NCBI RefSeq assembly: GCF_947499705.1
Contig: NZ_CANMPJ010000001.1
Coordinates: 1,399,501 to 1,463,500 of the forward strand
Direction of reading: 5' to 3'
Length of the DNA stretch: 64,000 nt
From: an uncultured Erythrobacter sp.
GTDB lineage: Bacteria > Pseudomonadota > Alphaproteobacteria > Sphingomonadales > Sphingomonadaceae
Under the pieces are notes generated by a model. That model was not told where the DNA came from. It saw nothing but the letters and a program-made list of their open reading frames with translations, and ran no database searches. Shown piece by piece: positions 27,954 to 35,849 of this stretch; the first letter of the stretch is position 1, and each line of letters starts with the position of its first letter. A program made the translations under genes and the position numbers.

Positions 27954-29264
27954 GTGACCAAATTGGGTTGGAAGTCAGGATTAGCGCTCAGCCTTGGGCT
28001 GCTCGGCGCATCGCCCCTATTGGCTCAGGCACCCACCCTGCCCCCAAGCGACACCGGCGATACTGGTTGGATCATTGCCGCGTCGGCTCTTGTTCTATTG
28101 ATGACGCTTCCGGGCCTCGCGCTATTCTATGGCGGATTGGTTCGCGTGAAGAGCTTTCTGTCGGTCGTCCTGCAGTGCGCCAGCATCGCCGCCTTGGCTT
28201 CGCTCGTCTGGGTAGGGATCGGCTACACGCTGGCCTTCGGTCAGGTCACCAATGGCTGGATCGGCGGCGGCGATTTTCTAATGCTGAGCAATCTTGGCAC
28301 GGTCCGCCCGGGTACTGCCGTCCCTGAAAGCACATTCGCGCTGTTTCAGATGACGTTTGCGGTGATCACGCCAGCTCTGATGGTAGGCGCATGGGTAGAA
28401 CGCGCGCGCTTTCCATGGGTCCTGGGCTTTTGCGGGTTGTGGCTCCTGATCGTCTATGCCCCGGTTGCCCATTGGGTTTGGGGTGGCGGATGGCTCGCAA
28501 CCCGGTTCGGAACGCTCGATTTCGCCGGAGGACTCGTGGTTCACACGACCGCCGCCGTGTCGGCGATAGTGGTGGTGCTGTTGCTTGGCCCGCGCAAAGG
28601 CTTCCCCGAAAAGCCGATGCTCCCGCATGCTCCCGCGCTTACCATGGTGGGCGCCGCACTTCTTTGGGTCGGATGGTTCGGCTTCAATGGTGGCTCAGCG
28701 CTCGGCGCGAACGACAACGCCTCGAGCGCAATCCTCTCGACTCATATCGCCGCCAGTGCTGCGGCGCTGACTTGGTTGCTCGCAGAACGCATTGCAGTCG
28801 GAAAGCCCACGAGTATCGGCTGGGCAACAGGCGCTATCGCCGGCCTCGCTACAATCACCCCTGCGGCTGTGTTCGTTTCACCTGGCGCGGCGATGCTGTT
28901 TGGAGCGCTGGCAGCGCTCGTTTGCTACGGCGCAATTCAGCAGATCAAGCTGCGCTGGAAGGTCGACGATTCGCTAGATGTCTTCGCCGTCCACGGCGTC
29001 GGCGGTATCCTTGGCACCCTGCTGCTCGCGGTCTTCATCTCGAAAGAACTCGGCGGCACTGGCTATTTCGGCGGGGCGACCATGGCGAGCCAGCTGGGCG
29101 CGCAGGCCATCGGCATCAGTGCAGTGATGGTCTGGAGCGCAGTGGGCAGCGCGATCATTGCCCTGATGGTCTCGGTCGTGTTCCCGATGAGGGTCAGCGA
29201 GGATGACGAACTCGAAGGGCTCGACATTTCCGCACATGGCGAGCGCGCATGGGACTTCGATTGA
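27954..29264 (+). CDS. amtB: Ammonium transporter
   Basis: An Amt/Rh channel in the inner membrane that takes up ammonium. I start it at GTG 27954, with GGGGGA eight bases upstream, giving 436 residues that begin with a cleavable signal peptide (LALSLGLLGASPLLAQ), as in many Amt proteins. Eleven hydrophobic helices follow. The pore histidines are seen in VVHTTAAVSAIVV and VFAVHGVGGILGT, and the FYGGLV and GNDNASS-like GANDNASSAI segments are typical. The ATG at 27885 is not preferred because its first 23 residues are polar and unconserved. No glnK/P-II gene is adjacent, unlike the usual glnK-amtB pair. Confidence 0.93.
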   Translation: MTKLGWKSGLALSLGLLGASPLLAQAPTLPPSDTGDTGWIIAASALVLLMTLPGLALFYGGLVRVKSFLSVVLQCASIAALASLVWVGIGYTLAFGQVTNGWIGGGDFLMLSNLGTVRPGTAVPESTFALFQMTFAVITPALMVGAWVERARFPWVLGFCGLWLLIVYAPVAHWVWGGGWLATRFGTLDFAGGLVVHTTAAVSAIVVVLLLGPRKGFPEKPMLPHAPALTMVGAALLWVGWFGFNGGSALGANDNASSAILSTHIAASAAALTWLLAERIAVGKPTSIGWATGAIAGLATITPAAVFVSPGAAMLFGALAALVCYGAIQQIKLRWKVDDSLDVFAVHGVGGILGTLLLAVFISKELGGTGYFGGATMASQLGAQAIGISAVMVWSAVGSAIIALMVSVVFPMRVSEDDELEGLDISAHGERAWDFD

Positions 29265-29279
29265 TGCTATAGCGCTCTA

Positions 29280-29807
29280 ATGACGAGCGAAATTGACGCA
29301 TCCTCCAAGGCTAGCGATCTGTGCACAAGCTGCGGCCTGTGCTGCAATGGCGCATTGTTTGATTACGGCCCCTTGTCCGGCGAGGAGCTTGCACCTGCTC
29401 GCGAGGCCGGGATGGCAGTGGTTGAGGCCGAAGGAAAGGCGGGCTTCATGCTCCCCTGTCCTCAACTCGACTGCGCGGTCTGTCAGATATACGAGGTGCG
29501 CCCACGAACTTGCCGGGACTATCGCTGCGAGGTTCTGAAAGCGGTGCAAGCCGGCGAGATGGATTTCGCCGACGGTCTGGATCGGATTAAGGAAGGCCGC
29601 GCTGCTTTTGATCAGGTTAGTGCCCAATTGTCCCCGGGCATGACCGTGTCCGATGCTCGAAAGCTGCGGCGCGAAGCAGCAGCGGCAGAAGCGGCCCGGG
29701 AACTTAACGCCTCTCCGATGCTGATGATGGCGCTCAGCCTGCTCGATCTGGTGCTAGACCAGCATTTCCGCCGCCCCGATCAACGGCAGGTGATGGAGAT
29801 GGAGTGA
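29280..29807 (+). CDS. YkgJ-type cysteine-cluster protein
   Basis: A 175-residue protein in which the N-terminal LCTSCGLCCNGALFDYG and the later CPQLDCAVCQIYEVRPRTCRDYRCEVL (key cysteines CPQLDC, CAVC, RTCRDYRC) give the zinc- or iron-binding cysteine cluster of the YkgJ family (UPF0153). The function of these proteins is not established. The C-terminal half is helical. It starts 15 nt after amtB and may be cotranscribed with it; the stop is 7 nt from the convergent hydrolase gene. Confidence 0.85.
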   Translation: MTSEIDASSKASDLCTSCGLCCNGALFDYGPLSGEELAPAREAGMAVVEAEGKAGFMLPCPQLDCAVCQIYEVRPRTCRDYRCEVLKAVQAGEMDFADGLDRIKEGRAAFDQVSAQLSPGMTVSDARKLRREAAAAEAARELNASPMLMMALSLLDLVLDQHFRRPDQRQVMEME

Positions 29808-29814
29808 CCGTGAG

Positions 29815-30510
29815 CTAAGTCGGAAGCTGCTCGGCCAGAATGGCCACAATCCGCTCGATCGCCCTCTTATCCGATCCCATCGCGAAATGCCGGAACGGCA
29901 CTTCGATTTCGACATCGCGTTCGGTCTCCGAGCCTCGTGCGCATTCAGGTGCGATCACTCCGTCATTGGCCGACCAGACGGCGACAGTTTGAACCGCCGG
30001 TTTAATGCTCGGATCACCGGGCACCCTTGGGGCATCGACAGTGTGATCGTTAAGCGTGTTGTAGAGGCGCCAGGCGTTGTTCGCTTTGCGGTCACCTGAA
30101 AACGGTGTTCCCATTGTCACGACCGTTGAGACTTCTTGAGGATAGCGCTGAGCCAGCACGCGGGCGTAGATGCCACCAAGGCTCCACCCGAGCAGAACGA
30201 CTTTCTTTCCGTACTTTGCGTAGGCCTCGTGCAACTCCGCTTCCGCCCGCGCGAAAGCTTCAGGAGTGACCCCGGTTACAAAGCCCAAATTGGAGGCGAG
30301 AGCCACATAGCCAGCCTTGTCGAGCGTCCGCCGCAACAGCGAAGTAGATTTGTCGCTCGACAAGATGCCCGGAAACACCATCACTGGCTCGCCATTGCCC
30401 TGTGTTCGAGTGAGAGCACTTACCCGGCGAAGAGGGCTCGCCGCGATCTGGACGGTGTGCAGTATTTCGCGCACCCAAAGCGATAGCGAAGGTGGTTTCG
30501 CCAATGTCAA
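29815..30510 (-). CDS. Alpha/beta hydrolase, coupled to fabI
   Basis: A 231-residue serine hydrolase with the nucleophile elbow GWSLGGIYAR, an oxyanion-type VMVFPGILSSD strand, a probable acid in VWSANDGVIAP and a final histidine in VPFRHFAMG. It begins with TTG at 30510, overlapping the fabI stop as TTGA, so it is probably translated by coupling. No signal peptide is seen. The substrate is unknown; lipase, esterase and thioesterase activities are all possible. Its position at the end of fabA-fabB-fabI suggests a link with fatty-acid or lipid metabolism, which is inference. Confidence 0.8.
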   Translation of the reverse strand: MTLAKPPSLSLWVREILHTVQIAASPLRRVSALTRTQGNGEPVMVFPGILSSDKSTSLLRRTLDKAGYVALASNLGFVTGVTPEAFARAEAELHEAYAKYGKKVVLLGWSLGGIYARVLAQRYPQEVSTVVTMGTPFSGDRKANNAWRLYNTLNDHTVDAPRVPGDPSIKPAVQTVAVWSANDGVIAPECARGSETERDVEIEVPFRHFAMGSDKRAIERIVAILAEQLPT

Positions 30511-31295
30511 AGATTGTCCAGTTGCGGCATGCCCAGGACATGGAAACCGCCGTCCACATGGATAATCTCTCCGGTGGTGCAGGCGCCAGCGTCACTGCAC
30601 AAATACACTGCCGTACCACCCACCGCTTCCAAAGTGGCGTTGCTGCGTAGCGGGGCGTTGGTGTCGGTGTGCCTGTAGGTCCGGCGAACGCCGCCAATGG
30701 CGCTGGCGGCCAGCGTTTTCATTGGGCCGGGACTGATGGCGTTGACGCGAATTCCCTCGGGTCCAAGATCATTGGCGAGATAGCGTACCCCGGATTCCAG
30801 CGCCGCCTTGGCTATGCCCATGACATTGTAATTCGGGGTGACCCGGCTTGAGCCCAGATAGCTCAGCGTCAACAATGTACCGCCATGCTCGACCATCATA
30901 GGATGGGCGCGCCGCGCCACTTCGATCAGGCTGTAGGCGGAAATATCCATCGAGTTTTTGAAGTTCGCACGCGAGGTGTTGAGGACGCGCCCTGTCAGTT
31001 CCGATTTGTCGGAATAGGCAATCGCGTGGACCAGGAAATCGAGCCTGCCCCACCGATCCTGCAGCGCTTCAAACGCCGCGTCCAGCGAAGCGTCGTCGGT
31101 GACGTCCACGTCGACCATGAAGTCTGAGCAAACGCTTTGGGCAAGCGGCTCCAACCGTTTGCCAAAGGCATCACCCTGATAGGTGAAGGCCAGCTCCGCT
31201 CCGGCTTCGGCGCAGGCTTTGGCGATCCCCCAGGCGATCGACCGATCGTTGGCGACGCCCATCACAAGGCCGCGTTTTCCTGCAAGGACGCCCAT
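30507..31295 (-). CDS. fabI: Enoyl-[acyl-carrier-protein] reductase (NADH)
   Basis: Last step of each fatty-acid elongation cycle, reducing enoyl-ACP to acyl-ACP. The 262-residue SDR-fold protein has the FabI cofactor site (GLVMGVANDRSIAWGIA), the FLVHAIAYSDK strand, and the FabI-type active site YNVMGIAKAALE, in which Tyr and Lys are separated by six residues rather than three. ISPGPMKTLAAS and IIHVDGGFHVLGM are also typical. It lies 33 nt after fabB in the same direction. The target of triclosan and diazaborine in other bacteria. Confidence 0.96.
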   Translation of the reverse strand: MGVLAGKRGLVMGVANDRSIAWGIAKACAEAGAELAFTYQGDAFGKRLEPLAQSVCSDFMVDVDVTDDASLDAAFEALQDRWGRLDFLVHAIAYSDKSELTGRVLNTSRANFKNSMDISAYSLIEVARRAHPMMVEHGGTLLTLSYLGSSRVTPNYNVMGIAKAALESGVRYLANDLGPEGIRVNAISPGPMKTLAASAIGGVRRTYRHTDTNAPLRSNATLEAVGGTAVYLCSDAGACTTGEIIHVDGGFHVLGMPQLDNL

Positions 31296-31328
31296 TTTCT
31301 CCCACCCTTACCTAGCGGCGATGAAACC

Positions 31329-32558
31329 TCATCCGCGAAATTTCGACATCAGCATGGAGCCGTTGGTGCCGCCAAAACCAAAGGAGTTGGTCATCACCGT
31401 ATCGAGCCCTGCATTTTCGACGAGGCTGGTGGCGATCTCTTCCGGTTTCAGCGCCGGATCGAGCGTCTCGACGTTGATCGAAGGAATGATGAAGTCATGC
31501 TCTAGCGCGAGCAGGCAGTAGACCGCCTCCTGCGCGCCCGTTGCGCCTTGGCTGTGCCCGGTCATTGATTTGGTGGAGCTGACCGGCGGGGTTGAGCCGT
31601 CACCGAACACCCGGCGCACCGCTTCAATCTCGCCTACGTCACCGACCGGCGTCGAAGTGCCGTGGGCATTGATATAACTGACCTTGCGATCCTCGCCGAG
31701 CGTCTTCACGGCTCCGCGCATCGCGCGCTCACCACCCTCGCCCGAAGGCGCAACCATGTCGGCACCGTCGGATGTGGCGCAGAACCCGGTGACTTCGGCG
31801 TAGATCTTCGCGCCGCGCGCCTGAGCGTGATCGAGACTTTCGAGCACCACGATGGCACCGCCGCCGCCGATCACAAATCCATCACGGTCCGCGTCGAAAG
31901 CGCGCGAAGCCCGTTCAGGCGTGTCGTTATACTTGCTAGACATGGCGCCCATGGCATCAAACAGGCACGAGAGCGTCCAATCCAGCTCTTCTCCGCCGCC
32001 GCCAAACATTACATCCTGCTGACCCAACGCAATCTGCTGCGCCGCCATGCCGATGCAATGCAGAGATGTGGAGCAGGCCGAGGTGATTGAGAAGTTCATC
32101 CCCTTGATCTGATAGGCCGTCGCAAGGTTGGCACTGATGGTGGAAGACATAGTTTTCGGAACCGCAAATGGCCCGATACGCTTGGTTGCGCCGGTTTTCA
32201 GCACTGTCTGATGCGCCGCGAGCATGGCCGAAGTTGACGGACCGCCCGATCCGGCAATCACCCCGGTCATCGGGTTGATGACATCCTTTTCCTCAAGTCC
32301 AGCATCCGCAATCGCCTGTCCCATCGCTATGTGCGCATAGGCCGCCCCCGGCCCCATGAAACGCAGCGTGCGCTTGTCCACATGCTCTTTGACATCAAGG
32401 TCCACCGCGCCCGCGATCTGCGAGCGAAAGCCATGCTCGGCCATGTCCTCATTGAAGGTGATGCCGGATTTGCCGGCCTTTAGTGAGGCAAGAACCTCGG
32501 CTGAATTGTTCCCAATCGAGGAAACGATCCCCAACCCTGTAATGACGACGCGACGCAT
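31329..32558 (-). CDS. fabB: Beta-ketoacyl-ACP synthase I
   Basis: Condensing enzyme needed for elongation of unsaturated fatty acids. From ATG 32558 (MRRVVITGLGIVSS) it has 409 residues; the ATG at 32585 would add nine unconserved residues. The catalytic cysteine is in TSACSTSLHCIG, the two histidines in NAHGTSTPVGD and TGHSQGATGAQEA, and the conserved lysine in STKSMTG. It follows fabA by 27 nt. Together with FabA it makes cis-unsaturated acyl chains under aerobic and anaerobic conditions. Confidence 0.95.
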   Translation of the reverse strand: MRRVVITGLGIVSSIGNNSAEVLASLKAGKSGITFNEDMAEHGFRSQIAGAVDLDVKEHVDKRTLRFMGPGAAYAHIAMGQAIADAGLEEKDVINPMTGVIAGSGGPSTSAMLAAHQTVLKTGATKRIGPFAVPKTMSSTISANLATAYQIKGMNFSITSACSTSLHCIGMAAQQIALGQQDVMFGGGGEELDWTLSCLFDAMGAMSSKYNDTPERASRAFDADRDGFVIGGGGAIVVLESLDHAQARGAKIYAEVTGFCATSDGADMVAPSGEGGERAMRGAVKTLGEDRKVSYINAHGTSTPVGDVGEIEAVRRVFGDGSTPPVSSTKSMTGHSQGATGAQEAVYCLLALEHDFIIPSINVETLDPALKPEEIATSLVENAGLDTVMTNSFGFGGTNGSMLMSKFRG

Positions 32559-32585
32559 GTTCCCCTTTTCCCGCATCTGACCCAA

Positions 32586-33095
32586 TTAGGCCTCAGATAG
32601 AGCGACTTTCATGTCTTTGACTTGATAGATGACCTCACCGTCGGCCTCGACGCGGCCATCAGCCACGCCCATGGTCAAACGCCGGGTTTGTACGGCCTTG
32701 GTGAAATCCACGTAATAGGTGAGCATCTTGCGGTCCGGCCGCACCATGCCGGTCAGCTTCACTTCCCCAACGCCCAGAGCATAGCCGCGACCTTTCCAGT
32801 CACGCCAACCAAGGTTGAAACCGGTCAGCTGCCACAACCCATCCAGGCCAAGGCATCCAGGCATGATCGGATTGCCGGGAAAATGACAGTCGAAGAACCA
32901 GAGCTCAGGTTTGATGTCGAATTCTGCCACCACATGACCCTTGCCATGCTCGCCGCCATCGCCGGAAATGTCCGTGATCCGGTCCATCATCAGCATCGGC
33001 GGTTCTGGCAATTGCGCATTGCCCGGGCCGAACAATTCGCCCCGTGCGCATTTCAGCAGATCGTCACGATCAAAGCTGGTTGGGAAATCTGTCAT
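32586..33095 (-). CDS. fabA: 3-hydroxydecanoyl-ACP dehydratase/isomerase
   Basis: Introduces the cis double bond at C10 in bacterial unsaturated fatty-acid synthesis. From ATG 33095 ([14 protein letters not shown]) it has 169 residues. The hot-dog active site is visible as [22 protein letters not shown], with the catalytic His in CHFPGNP and Asp in GLDGLWQ. It is the first gene of the fabA-fabB-fabI-hydrolase cluster; the 226-nt gap upstream must hold the promoter. Confidence 0.96.
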   Translation of the reverse strand: MTDFPTSFDRDDLLKCARGELFGPGNAQLPEPPMLMMDRITDISGDGGEHGKGHVVAEFDIKPELWFFDCHFPGNPIMPGCLGLDGLWQLTGFNLGWRDWKGRGYALGVGEVKLTGMVRPDRKMLTYYVDFTKAVQTRRLTMGVADGRVEADGEVIYQVKDMKVALSEA

Positions 33096-33321
33096 CCCGG
33101 TTGATACTCCCCGTTTTCTGGTCTTTTTACCGCGGCAGCGCCTAGCACTGCGCATTGATGAGGAAAAGGGCGCGCGAACCGTTGTTCATCAGAAGTAACG
33201 GCGCCCACTGCGCTGACTGCTCTGATCCCGCTGCGCATAGCCGCTGCACACCGCCTGCTCTCTGTCGTCGAAAGCACGATCCGCGGCGCAACCAAACGCC
33301 CTCTCAAGGCCAGCGAGAAGC
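33096..33321 (-). promoter_or_regulatory. Upstream region of fabA
   Basis: A 226-nt gap between fabA and the stop of the methyltransferase gene on the same strand. It should contain the fab promoter, but I see no convincing -35/-10 pair, palindromic operator or coding frame in it. Confidence 0.35.
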
Positions 33322-34041
33322 TCAGGAGCCTCCGTTGCTACAAACCTTTATCTCGCCCGGTTCCGTGCGCGCGTCTCCCCTCGCAAACCGCGCAAAATAT
33401 CCCTTGATGTCCGGCCGCTCGATAAACTCGACCAGCTCGTATCCGATTGCATCGAATTCACAGAACAACAGTTTGGGCGGAATGCCATGCCGGTTCACAG
33501 GGCGATCGACATCAACGACAATGATCTGCCCTGTCTCGGTAAGTGCCGGCCACATCCTCCACAGGAAGGCGTAGGGCTCGGTTACCTCGTGATACATGTG
33601 GACGAGAAAGATGCGGTCGAAACTGTCGACCGGCAGCTGCGGGTCATCAGGCTCACCCAGTTTGATCGAGATGTTCTCAAGCCGTTCGCGGTCGATCCGC
33701 TGGCCTAGCCGCTGCAGTGCTTCCCGGTCGATATCCTGCGCGAGCACGCGGCCATCTTCCCCGACGCGCTCGGCCAGCCTGACCGTGTAGTAGCCTTCGC
33801 CCGCGCCGATATCGGCCACGGTGGTCCCGCTATCGATATTGGCGAGGTCCATGACGATCTGCGCTTCGTTGCGCTCGTCACGGGCGTCTTCATTTGAAAA
33901 CTGGTTGGAGATGACGTCGGCAACCGGGCGGTCTGGCAGCGGAAATTCCAGCGCGCTTTCGGGGCGGTCGGTGGCTTCCTCAATCGCTTCGCACCCGCCT
34001 AGTGCGAGGGCAAACACTCCAAGAGACGCCAGTGCCCGCAT
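33322..34041 (-). CDS. SAM-dependent methyltransferase with a lipoprotein signal
   Basis: A 239-residue class I methyltransferase: the SAM-binding motif VADIGAGEGYYTVRLAERVG is followed by the acidic strand VLAQDIDREAL and an IFLVHMYHEVTEPYAFLWRM segment. The first 17 residues (MRALASLGVFALALGGC) form a signal peptide with a lipobox (ALGGC) and Cys17. That predicts an exported lipoprotein, which is odd for an enzyme using SAM; the family (COG4798-like) nevertheless often has such leaders. The gene ends where fabA's upstream region begins, and its ATG overlaps the prfB stop by one base. Confidence 0.82.
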   Translation of the reverse strand: MRALASLGVFALALGGCEAIEEATDRPESALEFPLPDRPVADVISNQFSNEDARDERNEAQIVMDLANIDSGTTVADIGAGEGYYTVRLAERVGEDGRVLAQDIDREALQRLGQRIDRERLENISIKLGEPDDPQLPVDSFDRIFLVHMYHEVTEPYAFLWRMWPALTETGQIIVVDVDRPVNRHGIPPKLLFCEFDAIGYELVEFIERPDIKGYFARFARGDARTEPGEIKVCSNGGS

Positions 34042-35168
34042 TATTCCACGTCCTCCACCTCGACCTTTTCGCCTGTCACTTGCTGAGCAAGCGCGGCGGA
34101 GATGAAATCATCGATCTCACCGTCGAGCACCTTATCAGGTGAACTCGAAGTAACGCCGGTGCGCAAGTCTTTGACCATCTGATAGGGCTGCAGGACGTAG
34201 GATCGGATCTGGTGGCCCCAGCCAATGTCGCTCTTTTCCTGGTACTCACCTGAAGCCGCTGCTTCGCGTTCAGCCATTTCGCGTTCGAACAGGCGCGCCT
34301 TCAGCATGTTCATCGCGGTCGCGCGGTTCTTGTGCTGGCTGCGGTCGTTCTGGCTCGCGACCACAATGCCGGTTGGCTGGTGGGTGATGCGGACTGCGGA
34401 ATCGGTCGTGTTGACGTGCTGACCGCCCGCTCCAGACGCGCGGTAAGTGTCGATCTTGAGGTCGGAGGGGTCGATTTCAATGTCGATATCATCGTCAATC
34501 ACTGGATAGACCCAAACCGAGCTGAAGCTGGTATGGCGCTTGGCGGCGCTGTCATACGGGCTGATCCGCACAAGCCGGTGTACACCGCTTTCGGTCTTGG
34601 AATAACCGTAGGCACCATCGCCTTTCAGGAGCAGTGTGGCCGACTTGATCCCCGCCTGATCGCCCGCTTGATACTCAACCGTCTCGACCTTGAAACCGCG
34701 TCGCTCGGCCCAGCGGCCATACATGCGGAACAGCATCTCGGCCCAGTCCTGGGATTCGGTACCTCCAGCGCCTGCGTGGATCTCCAGATAGGTGTCGTTG
34801 CCGTCGGCCTCGCCCGATAGCAGCGCCTGCACCTTGTCGGCATCGGCGCGCTTGGCGAGCTTTTCGAGACTGGCGAGGCCATCGTTGACGATGCTCTCTT
34901 CACCTTCGGCCTCGCCCATTTCGATGAACTCCACCGCATCGGACATCTCTGCAGAGATTTCCTTCACGGTGTTGATCGCCGTTTCGAGCGTCTTTTGCTC
35001 GCGGCTGACGGCCTGCGCTTCCTTGGGGTTGTCCCACAGCGTCGGATCCTGCACGCGCGCATCTAGCTCATCGAGGCGCCGCAGTGCACGCTCCCAATCG
35101 AGTGATTGCCTGACCAGATCGAGCGCTGCTTCGATCCGGTCGATATGACCTTGGGCCTCGGCCCGCAT
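34041..35168 (-). CDS. prfB: Peptide chain release factor 2
   Basis: Releases finished peptides at UGA and UAA codons. The 375-residue protein contains the catalytic GGQ loop (ASGAGGQHVNTTDSAVR). The stop-codon-recognition tripeptide region reads RISPYDSAAKRHTSF, with SPY in place of the usual SPF of release factor 2. The reading frame is continuous from MRAEAQGHIDRIEAAL, so there is no programmed +1 frameshift and no in-frame UGA near the start as in E. coli. It lies 102 nt after the peroxiredoxin gene. Confidence 0.95.
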   Translation of the reverse strand: MRAEAQGHIDRIEAALDLVRQSLDWERALRRLDELDARVQDPTLWDNPKEAQAVSREQKTLETAINTVKEISAEMSDAVEFIEMGEAEGEESIVNDGLASLEKLAKRADADKVQALLSGEADGNDTYLEIHAGAGGTESQDWAEMLFRMYGRWAERRGFKVETVEYQAGDQAGIKSATLLLKGDGAYGYSKTESGVHRLVRISPYDSAAKRHTSFSSVWVYPVIDDDIDIEIDPSDLKIDTYRASGAGGQHVNTTDSAVRITHQPTGIVVASQNDRSQHKNRATAMNMLKARLFEREMAEREAAASGEYQEKSDIGWGHQIRSYVLQPYQMVKDLRTGVTSSSPDKVLDGEIDDFISAALAQQVTGEKVEVEDVE

Positions 35169-35270
35169 AATTCTTCCTTCACACCGGTATGGTCGCCCCG
35201 CTTAGCGCGGAGGGCATGATTGTAAAGCGCGCGGAGGCGACTGCCCCCGACAGTCGGACTGCTTGGTCAG

Positions 35271-35804
35271 CTATTTGGAAAGCTTGCGCACGGCCGCAAG
35301 GGTTCGCTTCACATGGTCGCGGTAGTCGCTGTTGGAATAGACCATCGCAATCCGGCCATCCGGTGCGATGACATAAGACGTGCGGCTAGCGAGTTCGGAA
35401 TTGGGCAGAGCGACGAAGTAGTCTGCGATCAGCTTTCTGGATGCGACACCTACGGGGAAGGCGTCGCGGCATTCTTCGCGGCTGAAACGCTTCAGCGTGT
35501 CGATGTCATCGTTCGACAGGCCGATTACGCTCGCCCCTGCGGCGCGGAATTGCGGCATCGCTTCGGCGAATGCATTTGCTTCGAGCGTGCACCCTTGTGT
35601 GAACGCCTTTGGATAGAAATAGAGTACGACCGGCCCTTGCCGCAGGGCATTGCGCAGGGAGAAACCCATCTCCTTGCCAGCGATGGCCGCCGACGTGGTA
35701 AAACCCGGTGCCTTGGTGCCTTCAGCCAGTTGAGCCTTGGCTGGAGCGGTCAAACCGATCGCCATCAGCGCGATGGCCATGAGTGTGCGGAGTAGCTTGG
35801 TCAT
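35271..35804 (-). CDS. Secreted BCP/AhpC-type peroxiredoxin
   Basis: Reduces peroxides with a cysteine thiol. From ATG 35804 it has 177 residues with a signal peptide (LLRTLMAIALMAIGLTAPAKA, cleavage before QLAEG), so it acts in the periplasm. The peroxidatic cysteine is Cys72 in YPKAFTQGCTLEANAF; Cys112 (SREECRDAF) could be the resolving cysteine. The fold signature VVLYFYPKAF and RTSYVIAPDGRIAMVYS are typical. The longer start at 35840 would place polar residues before the signal peptide. It lies just after PBP1A, perhaps in one transcript. Confidence 0.88.
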   Translation of the reverse strand: MTKLLRTLMAIALMAIGLTAPAKAQLAEGTKAPGFTTSAAIAGKEMGFSLRNALRQGPVVLYFYPKAFTQGCTLEANAFAEAMPQFRAAGASVIGLSNDDIDTLKRFSREECRDAFPVGVASRKLIADYFVALPNSELASRTSYVIAPDGRIAMVYSNSDYRDHVKRTLAAVRKLSK

Positions 35805-35849
35805 GCGAATTGAACCTCCGAATGGCCGAACAGGTTCCAACCGATCCGA

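Noticed and set aside
35130-35200. Programmed +1 frameshift in prfB
   Set aside because: The frame is continuous from the start, with no in-frame TGA near codon 26.
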